Assembly (NCBI GenBank): GCA_042569785.1 | Contig: JBHPGW010000059.1 | Span: 1 to 15,683 of the forward strand | Direction of reading: 5' to 3' | Length of the DNA stretch: 15,683 bases | Source: JBHPGW01 sp042569785 | GTDB taxonomy: Bacteria; Planctomycetota; Phycisphaerae; Sedimentisphaerales; Anaerobacaceae | Shown here: piece by piece, positions 9,101 to 14,538 of the stretch | How positions within the stretch are numbered: the stretch's first letter is position 1 | Layout of the letters: every line of letters starts with the position of its first letter | Notes under the pieces: model-generated | Database searches by the model: none | The model's input: only the letters and a program-made list of their open reading frames with translations | Told to the model about the DNA's origin: nothing | Program-made: the position numbers and the translations under genes

Positions 9101-10662
9101 TTGGTAATACAACTGTTGCGGTCGCGTTAGAGCAAAATGTTAAGCTGATGAAGCAGGACGGCGTTAACGTTGTGCTGTCACCTTTCCCGCAGGTTAAAGA
9201 AGCTAAGGGTGGAAACCATGTGACGTTGCCGTTCGCATATTTCTTTATGGATGAAAAGAGTTACGAAAAGGCGTTGGCAAAGAGCGGCAAAGCGACAGCA
9301 CTGCCTTTGGCTTCGGCAAAAACAGAATACGGTGTGCTGGTTGCGGTACGGTTTACCAAGCCTATAGACGCTCATGCATTGTGGTTCCATTTTACGCATT
9401 ATCTGCGTGACGCGGTTGCCAAGGCAGCGATGCCGATCATTCAGCCTTTATTGTGGGAGGCTGCGACTTATCTAAAATGTGTCCTGCCCGAAACGCTTAA
9501 GGGTTCGGATGTTATTTGTCCTGATCAAATGAGCTGGTTCAAGAGCGATACCGATAAGATGGCTCAAGCTAAAGCGACAGGTCAGATACGCAAGAAACTG
9601 ATAAAGCTGGCAGGTGTACACAATGCGTTGATAGTCAAAGCTGAAAAGGAATCGGGCGGTAGAAGGGCGTTGATCCTTTCGACTATCGATGAGAATAATA
9701 ATTTCATCGACGAACATATAGATAAGCTCATTGAAACTGTTTATGATATTTCACGTACTGACAATGTGGTTGTGCAGGAAGTGGTTCCCTGCCAGACTCG
9801 TCGGCTGTATACGAAGGAATTTCTCGAAATGCTGACCGATAGATTTATTCAGGAGTTGGGGCTTTCTGTTACTGAGACTACGCCATTGTTTAACTACTTC
9901 CGGACGATCGTCAGTAAGCGTATTAGTGGTAAGTATGATATTACTCACAGGATAACGGTTGTCTCTACGGCGGGTGTCGCTAATGTCGGTCAGGGAGGCA
10001 GGTTGTTCGAGTACAGGGACGAAAAGATCGAGCCTCGTTACCGCAAAGAATTGTGGGAAGGTATGAAGAAGGCTTCGATAGATTCTATGGCCAAACAGCA
10101 GGAGTATCTGGAGAAAAACAGAAAGTACATCATAGACAGCTATCTGGAAGTTCATCAGGAGTTTGCTCATGCACGCGATGAACTGCTTAAGCCGCATACC
10201 AATCTGCTGGGCAGGCCGGATTCTGAAATTTGCTATGAGATGGGCGACTATATGCCGTTCTTTTTGCTCGATGACGATGATATGATCGAAAAAGTTTACG
10301 ACAGCAAAAGTGAAAAGGTTATCGAGCTCTACGACCGCAACGGCAAAGTTAATCCCGATGTAAAACTTTTCCTTAATGGCAAAGCGATCAAGTTGGTCGA
10401 CAAAAAAGGCGTCGTCAAACGTGTCAGTTACTTTAACGATAAGCAAAAGCCTTGCGGTATCGAATTTACCTATAAGAAAGGTAAACGTCAAAAGACAAAA
10501 TCGCTGATCGTGATGAAGATCGAGCAGAACCCAGGTGCTGGCTTGTGGCGGCCGCACGTAGACAGGTGCAGGCTAGTTCCGCGAGAGGACGAAGGGTGCT
10601 ATCTGGTGTTCCGTAATCTCGGTGAGTGGGCCAGGAAGTATCGCGAAATATATCGCAAGTAG
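3160..10662 (+). CDS. Giant 2,500-residue protein with C-terminal ATP-grasp-like domain, otherwise unrecognised
   Basis: An uninterrupted 2,500-codon frame. I recognise no family for most of it. There is no signal peptide; one hydrophobic stretch (132-147) is too short and isolated to make this a clear membrane protein. Residues about 200-900 look mainly helical and charged. About 900-1060 is rich in Gly and aromatics, with LPTGETYGGFCVPKEF ending near 1033 and C1028 in it. Two His/aromatic-rich clusters follow: YYPYHYH (H1854, H1856) and HALWFHFTH (H2072, H2077, H2080). The C-terminal part from about 2140 resembles an ATP-grasp fold: LIVKAEKESGG (K2160), then VVVQEVVP (2203-2210) as the hinge strand, then RITVV and ANVGQGG (N2275). 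This would make it an ATP-dependent ligase-type enzyme acting on a carboxylate; the substrate is unknown. The ATG at 3160 has AAGG 12 bases upstream, rather far. It is followed 12 bases later by a second ATP-grasp-like gene, so the two probably form an operon. Confidence 0.9.
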   Translation: MRSNEDRQNEFVFPLLMHGSVIEKGDGRVILPHRADGEVCGKGTMGFSQAKGGIEVSLGEKTVKNLLKTGGERLFSLKSREIKSALKKAAELGKIEVELVSDATYTCKLLTGRKNLLQVNRKFFELLSGDDSVLAAFVLAFVAFSLATGQERRAIRKLFVLFGQVSQGVRDELAKTLGKQGVDFKGLLLETLQQAQQTEVSHELERLVSILQVRQLVDIPYDTQKVDTAGIQFEEDLAELRNGMLKVIGDSYVPAIDADNAQRVADHCIENDVRLMVCRFGRAFYTDGLLIADGKTVEPGDIEKSVKKLTTAFGKLNVSISNAKLHKYAEQLNLFGAQLQRINNLMSAGQIPEAKLIGIIISMQTELRNFENDLLKKFDKTRSETIHSQLAPEVKKKNIATLDKEARNVRKQIAGVLESISDFEIDLGQAPKTKPVFASFISRIHELDAINIAKVNQVVDPFFGENEALNDVISSAGENVYITPNHTAWLCKAHDWVEALPAFAHYNIIPDEVGTGYSVTSTTEREILEIIYKSYADCWALNIKDVMALENVALAQQLVAGGAIAEKAIDAQEQEKMRQICISKGLGSETARLAAVIAKIAEKDVDLISKAIADSDFTFKRYEALCQILSSHKKLGRQGAAIKVTKKQIEAYLPLALKKRRELPNIHVLTTLGPTETEVNIANWIEEGMQLYNICTEKNLGDEVGQLISKYQKRVASAAEIIAEEQEMEGELLRILAENNMDQANPAHRKRALFQLLGMYPEISADTVNLAVLQDNFETDGSIPAVKEYIKTHGQLRKTAREIVAANNNLSAQIREKMADGADFDKAYEELTKADYDTEESSILYSLARKELIGELGIGKKIDMSHYLRDRIGPLSVFTARREVVAKMGLRDELYSPNYTYSASGVNKRFNLMYTPSRVDLGPEIIESVRNIPKWVGGYGRDAAQAGKSLYEIFNVAGVTAVNSPRHAEFMKVGENFFTRGGVYYLSMTAASNIDTLGDGDFEFFQGQWNKRGDRMVLPTGETYGGFCVPKEFSLLFAIITRAMDPESSSEIMDMFGVPRDAKLRSELAGDIARVLAMRTDPENDPEWEAAATEYLLGKYEEYFGFLKEDGNYLNRLPALALTLRKSGVLKAQDNSQGQADYDITHWKNTKALGLEEINRSGVFDKVRLIYKLLEKARQYNSDIAADENLIGVMAAGYKEDVTDVRFSAGARKFEIYGGTGFEHLLCDIDPKGRKVYLDAFKNWKSPQDIRMVGLCTAKDLFGHVPMNFKPIADEGLKILRGAGLDEMWIGENLTEHGVDLEGWSWDEAPDADKEELIAGIGHKVIFMAFGYNLLQIVEGVKKMLIPHGFTEEIIRANSESYGGALDKWTIIKTMPKAQRESLVLAIGPAIHILVLSYRDIINKANYEQALTGVDFIDLGIPDKEMLDLIDNLPKLLYLMKSSRENSALVFADGTSGGRRRTFSMRHTDSKEKVKELFALDEMSVYGCHGLGQATVDSWRKEMESDRELARSFMAAVLEDRKEDAIEAYQETIAYLERNTRQDEAIDLESKARLLDLWRPAYRYISKALGQAVHGGELAGFDFATWLICGGRYLVNGKMSEEEFGRLRKDYETALAKIAGLKKISATLGKDESAAVIEYMIKPRYVVPQRVFREQKTGVAGSLKATEELTLQLESRVIRRRQTEEALALEQRRNGFNNIVGDVRDLTAKFDFEKLYALGEKQVGDGKKMVEQEPFGRYLHCAKGAFQSMVRRAVDLDALTKAEIENELDIVFKGGILLDSEYRALAERIGRLFEAYENDTVGFAHCGKLAEMLDKCLVIDRSFNMYEARDAWVNMAGFFDLTINNHIFDYYPYHYHAERTPAFKDYQKWSRNAIFELARSNHLWLYRFTRMILETKTELAERGKQYCSLWFGQVADDGTVKKAAMGLEGVTDEDELFWFSYARLRDTTVIIHDGYMLPQIFDDFDPAMMGNRANVGIIFPVGNTTVAVALEQNVKLMKQDGVNVVLSPFPQVKEAKGGNHVTLPFAYFFMDEKSYEKALAKSGKATALPLASAKTEYGVLVAVRFTKPIDAHALWFHFTHYLRDAVAKAAMPIIQPLLWEAATYLKCVLPETLKGSDVICPDQMSWFKSDTDKMAQAKATGQIRKKLIKLAGVHNALIVKAEKESGGRRALILSTIDENNNFIDEHIDKLIETVYDISRTDNVVVQEVVPCQTRRLYTKEFLEMLTDRFIQELGLSVTETTPLFNYFRTIVSKRISGKYDITHRITVVSTAGVANVGQGGRLFEYRDEKIEPRYRKELWEGMKKASIDSMAKQQEYLEKNRKYIIDSYLEVHQEFAHARDELLKPHTNLLGRPDSEICYEMGDYMPFFLLDDDDMIEKVYDSKSEKVIELYDRNGKVNPDVKLFLNGKAIKLVDKKGVVKRVSYFNDKQKPCGIEFTYKKGKRQKTKSLIVMKIEQNPGAGLWRPHVDRCRLVPREDEGCYLVFRNLGEWARKYREIYRK

Positions 10663-10674
10663 ACAGGTTTGATC

Positions 10675-12072
10675 ATGAACGACATAGCCGACTATTCTAA
10701 GCGTTGCAGGGAGCTGGACGAAGAATACGAAGCTCTCGGCTGTGACTTAATGCCCGTCGTTGCAGCCAGATCGGCGGGGGATGTTGGTTTTATCAGCGAT
10801 ACCAGCGACTCGATTATCTATGCGTGTGTTTTTAATGCGGCTTCTGTCACTATGCAGGATACATTGTTTTTGCTTGGCGCCGAGGCTGACGAGTACTGCG
10901 GCCCCATCGTTGTTATTGGCGTTCATGACGACTGGGTTAGCGATGACGGTAAAAGCACTCGCAGATTTCTCTGGGTCGATGGGCAGGGGCAATGCAACGA
11001 TGTTGTTGTCGATGAGCCGATCAGCTTTGATGTTGTTCATTTGATCCATTTCAAAGACAGTGATGAAATGAAGACACATCGTGTATTGACGGACAAATTC
11101 AAGGATGCCGGCATAGGGCTGATAAATCCATCAGGGATGGTATCACAGGTTTGCGACAGCAAATTCAAAACCTTCCAGTTATTAAGCGCTTCTAATATCC
11201 CTACCTCGCAGACGATGTTGTTTTCAAGATTCTCACTGACCGAAACTGCTGAAGTAACCGAAAGGCTCGAACGGTTTTTTTATAAGCTGAGCCAGGCATA
11301 TCCAAATGAAAAAGAATTGACACTGTTCGTTCAGCCTGACATCGGAACTGAGGCTCGCGATGTCACTACTTTTACTTTCAAGATAGGTCAAAGCATTAAA
11401 GGCGCAGAGATAGTTAATGATATCTGCAAACGTACTGAGGATACGGTGGTGCGTTTGGGCAGGGGTAATCTTTTTTATAAAGAAGATAATCCATCGAGGG
11501 TTATCGTTCGTGTCAATGTCTTCGAAGGAATGAGGCCCGAAGATCTGTCCGGCTATGCGGTTGTAGCTGGTACTTGCGATGAGGATGTTGTCGCAATTTC
11601 ACAATCAGCAGAGAAAAAGTCACTACATCTGATTCTCGACAACCTCTCATATCGTCAAGGCCAAAGCCCAAGCTTTACAGTATCGCCGCAGATGGTTCTT
11701 TATTCAGCAGGCAGGCGTATATATCAGGCGATCAATAATGACGCTTTGCCTAAAGATAAAATTTCACTTCTTGGGATCGACTTTACTCTTGAAGCATTTG
11801 TTCATGGTCTGACAGCTGTAGCCATCGATGTCAATCCGCGGGCTGTTATTGCTCATTCAATGATCACTACCACGAACAAAAAGGAAAAACTCGGTTTAGG
11901 CGAATCCTATTGGCAGAACCATTTCGGTTACCGATCAGAACGACTACGAGACCGCTTACACCTACACCGCAAACAACCAGAAAAAGGCCATTATCGTTTA
12001 CAACCCGGACGACCTGATCATCTACTCGATAGAATACGGCTACGACACCGCTTTAAGGCTTATCGAAGTTAA
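10675..12072 (+). CDS. ATP-grasp-like protein with a chimeric, out-of-frame C-terminal tail
   Basis: Numbered from the ATG at 10675 (AGG 7 bases upstream; a TTG at 10669 would add two residues). The protein has an N-terminal domain with hydrophobic strands and acidic turns. Then comes DSKFKTFQLL (D161 onward), the segment that in RimK-like and glutathione-synthetase-like ATP-grasp enzymes precedes the ATP site ('D-K-x-x-x-x-x-L-L...IP'). VQPDIGTEARDV (around 219-230) takes the place of the usual V-K-P-x-x-G-S-x-G motif, with Gln where the ATP-binding Lys is expected. LLGIDFTLE (D369) and AIDVNPRAV (D385, N387) look like the Mg-binding end of the fold. From about residue 409 onward the Arg/His-rich tail of some 57 residues is an RHS coding sequence read in the wrong frame, so the native end was lost or replaced. 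It starts 12 bases after the giant gene's stop, pointing to one operon. The ATP-grasp call is by motif and moderately sure. Confidence 0.75.
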   Translation: MNDIADYSKRCRELDEEYEALGCDLMPVVAARSAGDVGFISDTSDSIIYACVFNAASVTMQDTLFLLGAEADEYCGPIVVIGVHDDWVSDDGKSTRRFLWVDGQGQCNDVVVDEPISFDVVHLIHFKDSDEMKTHRVLTDKFKDAGIGLINPSGMVSQVCDSKFKTFQLLSASNIPTSQTMLFSRFSLTETAEVTERLERFFYKLSQAYPNEKELTLFVQPDIGTEARDVTTFTFKIGQSIKGAEIVNDICKRTEDTVVRLGRGNLFYKEDNPSRVIVRVNVFEGMRPEDLSGYAVVAGTCDEDVVAISQSAEKKSLHLILDNLSYRQGQSPSFTVSPQMVLYSAGRRIYQAINNDALPKDKISLLGIDFTLEAFVHGLTAVAIDVNPRAVIAHSMITTTNKKEKLGLGESYWQNHFGYRSERLRDRLHLHRKQPEKGHYRLQPGRPDHLLDRIRLRHRFKAYRS

Positions 12073-12106
12073 TGAGCCATTACTGCCGGGAGCAGATGAC
12101 TATATT
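11900..12106 (+). pseudogene. 5' remnant of an RHS/YD-repeat gene, overlapping the ATP-grasp tail in another frame
   Basis: In the frame of the downstream RHS gene, sequence after a TAG at 11897-11899 reads as YD-repeat protein: GRTISVTDQNDYETAYTYTA, later YNPDDLI, IEYGYDTALRL and LEYDDKGNRT. It continues without a stop into the RHS frame ending at 13735. No start codon fits here, and the ATP-grasp gene occupies the same bases in another frame. The remnant therefore marks an RHS gene that lost its N-terminal part by fusion to the ATP-grasp gene near 11880-11910. Confidence 0.7.
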
Positions 12107-13735
12107 ATGCAGCTTGAGTATGACGATAAGGGCAACCGTACAAAGGCGATCTATCGGCTGGATGGTTCTTCCGATGGCGACAGCACATCGATCAGCTATG
12201 TATACAATCGTGACAATATGCTGCAAAGCTTCGACACAACCTCTACAGGTGTTACAGGCCCGACTTTCAGTTTAGATGATGCCAACGTTGACGGGCTGGG
12301 CAGGCTTGTCGATGCTAATGAAACTATTACCAAAATCGACGGAAATTCCGTTGCACATATATCAACCTACCTGTATGATATGTTATCGCAATTGACAGAT
12401 GCTAATATCAGTAATATAAACAGCGCAAACTGGCTTGCTGGTTACGAATATAGAAAGAACGGTGATATGTATTCACGGACGATACAATCAGCTGCGGAGA
12501 GTTTCAGTTACGACGGCCATCTTATGACCGATGCTGACGGCAACAGTTTAAACTGGGATGAGAACGGCAATCTGCTTACCAGCGTAGCGGCCAGCCTTGT
12601 CTACAACTGGGACAATAAGCTGCGATCTGCAAGTGCCGGCGGTGACTCGATAGCTGTAAAGTACGATCCATCCGGCAACCGTATATGGAAAGATTCCAGC
12701 CAAACTGGTACACACAAATACATCATAGACACCGTAGGCAAACTGCCGACGATTCTGCTGGTAATTGATACCTCCGATAGCTCGATCGACAAGACCTACA
12801 TCTACGCCAACAGCCAGGTAATCGCCCAGCATGACGGCAACGATTCGAATGATCTATACTTCTACATGCACGACAGATTAGGGAGCGTCCGCCAGATAAT
12901 CGATAGTAATGCTGATGTCGAAAATCACTATACATACCAGCCTTTCGGCCAGATATTCATAACCGAGGTAAATGAGACAGTAGATAACCCCTTCATGTTC
13001 ACCGGCCAGTGGTTCGACGTAGAAATTGACCAATACTACCTGCGAGCAAGACAATACGCCCCATTCATTGGCAGATTTACGTCCAGAGATCCAATAAACG
13101 GCAAGTTCAAACAGCCACTTACTTGGCACAAATATTTATATTGTGGCAATGATCCGATCAATAAAATTGATCCAGATGGAGAACTAGCATTTTTATTAGG
13201 AGGTAGTTTGAGTGGAAATATTACTGCTGCTGATCTTGGTGCAGGCTTTGGTCTTCAGCGTGGCCTTAAAGGAATAGGTGCCTTGATAGCTTATTACAAC
13301 GTAATTTTACCTACAATGACGATGGCAGCTGAACACTTTGGTGTGGGAGGTACTGTTGGCGCAGGTTTTGTTGCTGCATGGGATCATACAAAGCATTTTA
13401 ATGACAGGAGTGCATGGTCATGGGGAACAATGCAATGGGTAGCAGGAGGACACTCACTTTCCACTGGTAGAGGTGGCAGTGCTACGCTTGACGTTGGTAT
13501 ATCAAATGCTAGACATATTTCACAGCTTGCAGGTCCCTTTGCTGAAGGAGGAGGGTCTGGAACCTTTGGAAATTTGTTCACAGCGGGTGGCACACTTGCT
13601 AGAGGTATGAATCCAGATGGTTCATGGAATGATATTTGGTTAGGGACTCTATCTTTCGGTGGTGGAACGTCCATGGGAGGTGAAGGCCATTTTTATGGTG
13701 GATATGCCTTTGTCCAAGAATACGGGGGCTGGTAA
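12107..13735 (+). CDS. RHS repeat/core protein with variable C-terminal tip, N-terminally truncated
   Basis: RHS proteins form a beta-cage that carries a toxic or variable C-terminal tip, which is released at the end of the core. From the internal ATG at 12107 this frame gives 542 residues; homology extends upstream to about 11900, so that ATG is probably not the original start. YD repeats include GLGRLVDANETI, YDGHLMTDADGN and YDPSGNRIWKD. The RHS core follows with DRLGSVRQIID (from 256), RARQYAPFIGRFTSRDP (from 313) and the closing NDPINKIDPDGE (ends at 359), where the tip is normally cut off. The tip, residues 360-542, is Gly-rich with an early hydrophobic stretch (LGAGFGLQRGLKGIGALIAY) and ends GGYAFVQEYGGW. 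I recognise no nuclease or deaminase motif in it. Base composition falls at the core/tip border, as in exchanged tips. Two membrane-protein genes follow in the immunity position. Without its N-terminal region the fragment may not be secreted. Confidence 0.85.
   Translation: MQLEYDDKGNRTKAIYRLDGSSDGDSTSISYVYNRDNMLQSFDTTSTGVTGPTFSLDDANVDGLGRLVDANETITKIDGNSVAHISTYLYDMLSQLTDANISNINSANWLAGYEYRKNGDMYSRTIQSAAESFSYDGHLMTDADGNSLNWDENGNLLTSVAASLVYNWDNKLRSASAGGDSIAVKYDPSGNRIWKDSSQTGTHKYIIDTVGKLPTILLVIDTSDSSIDKTYIYANSQVIAQHDGNDSNDLYFYMHDRLGSVRQIIDSNADVENHYTYQPFGQIFITEVNETVDNPFMFTGQWFDVEIDQYYLRARQYAPFIGRFTSRDPINGKFKQPLTWHKYLYCGNDPINKIDPDGELAFLLGGSLSGNITAADLGAGFGLQRGLKGIGALIAYYNVILPTMTMAAEHFGVGGTVGAGFVAAWDHTKHFNDRSAWSWGTMQWVAGGHSLSTGRGGSATLDVGISNARHISQLAGPFAEGGGSGTFGNLFTAGGTLARGMNPDGSWNDIWLGTLSFGGGTSMGGEGHFYGGYAFVQEYGGW
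12338..12435 (+). repeat. RHS core repeat block, copy 1
   Basis: This 98-base block recurs at 14659-14756 with a single mismatch (T at 12372, A at 14693). Sequence on both sides is clearly less alike. A second shared stretch of 23 identical bases is 12824-12846 and 15181-15203. Confidence 0.95.
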
Positions 13736-13752
13736 ATTAAAGATATTTAAAT

Positions 13753-14091
13753 ATGATAGATAATATTTTGCCAATACTGAAATTTTGCTCTTGGGTTTTA
13801 GTAATTAGTTTTATAAATGGAATCCGATACCTTTTCCTAAAGAAAAGGCTAAAACTTATCTACGAAGAACATAGAGAAGAAATACACAAAGCAATTAGAT
13901 GCAATAGAATAAAGTTTTCAGCCCTTTTTGTAAAACCATTAGAGACGGGAAACGAGATGTTGGATTTGTTATTATTCAAGATCCACCGCTCTGCTATGTG
14001 GTTTGTATTTTCATTGTTTTTCTATGGAACTTCCATTATTTTCTACATACTTGTTATTGCAATAATAAAAAAGGTGAGTTTGGTTGGATAG
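13753..14091 (+). CDS. Small membrane protein, candidate immunity protein 1
   Basis: A 112-residue protein with two hydrophobic helices (about 5-28 and 81-105) around a charged middle (KKRLKLIYEEHREEIHKAIR). It begins 17 bases after the RHS stop. No family is recognised. The sequence is very AT-rich (17 G/C in the 60 bases 13861-13920), unlike the RHS core. Position directly after an RHS tip, small size and foreign composition are what RHS immunity genes show; a membrane location would fit a tip that acts on membranes. This role is inferred from context only. The ribosome binding site is weak. Confidence 0.7.
   Translation: MIDNILPILKFCSWVLVISFINGIRYLFLKKRLKLIYEEHREEIHKAIRCNRIKFSALFVKPLETGNEMLDLLLFKIHRSAMWFVFSLFFYGTSIIFYILVIAIIKKVSLVG
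14071..14078 (+). promoter_or_regulatory. Ribosome binding site selecting a TTG start
   Basis: AAGGTGAG lies inside the 3' end of the preceding small gene, 5 bases before TTG 14084. It supports the TTG start and the 8-base gene overlap. Confidence 0.55.
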
Positions 14092-14533
14092 AAATCTTAT
14101 GATATTTAAAAGTAATCGTTACTTTTCAGATGGCAAAAAAGTGCTCCCTTTTTGGATATTTATTGCGCCTATTATAATATCTTTGGTGGTTGGAATCCCC
14201 TTAGTAACAAAATATCCGATTCCGATAACGATACTTTTAGTTTCTTTTGTTATAATCATTATTCTTGCATCGCTATGTTTATTATATGAAGGGGTAAAGA
14301 TAGAGCGTTATGTACAAAAGCATAATTTCCAATTATGGAAAAAATCAAAAAGCCATTTATATAGAGATAGGAGAGAAGCCTCAAAAGAAATGAAGTCTTT
14401 ATCAACGCAAATACCACACTTGGAAAGATATTCAAAATACATAAACAGGATTGCCTTTACTCTGCTTACAATTTGGACTTTAATATTCATTGGAATTTTT
14501 TCATTTATAATATTTTCAGCCATATCTGGTTAA
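14084..14533 (+). CDS. Small membrane protein, candidate immunity protein 2
   Basis: A 149-residue protein with three hydrophobic helices (about 20-41, 46-67 and 122-146) and a basic charged loop between the second and third (RYVQKHNFQLWKKSKSH and on). The TTG start at 14084 is chosen because AAGGTGAG (14071-14078) precedes it by 5 bases, whereas the ATG at 14099 would be 20 bases away. The start overlaps the end of the preceding gene by 8 bases, so translation is probably coupled. It is AT-rich like its neighbour (21 G/C in 14161-14220). Both proteins share the plan helix, charged loop, helix; they might be distant relatives, but I see no convincing sequence match. No family recognised. A second RHS core begins within a few bases of its stop. 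Confidence 0.7.
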   Translation: MDRNLMIFKSNRYFSDGKKVLPFWIFIAPIIISLVVGIPLVTKYPIPITILLVSFVIIIILASLCLLYEGVKIERYVQKHNFQLWKKSKSHLYRDRREASKEMKSLSTQIPHLERYSKYINRIAFTLLTIWTLIFIGIFSFIIFSAISG

Positions 14534-14538
14534 TCTTT

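Noticed and set aside
9751..10557. Long minus-strand open frame of 268 codons inside the giant gene (also 6781-7560)
   Set aside because: Composition is that of a reverse-frame shadow (runs of Phe, Leu, Ile and Arg without domain pattern), and the plus-strand frame is continuous across it.
12107..12109. ATG at 12107 as the true start of the first RHS gene
   Set aside because: YD-repeat coding sequence continues upstream in the same frame to about 11900 and no ribosome binding site precedes the ATG, so it is an internal Met; it is used only as the first usable start of the fragment.
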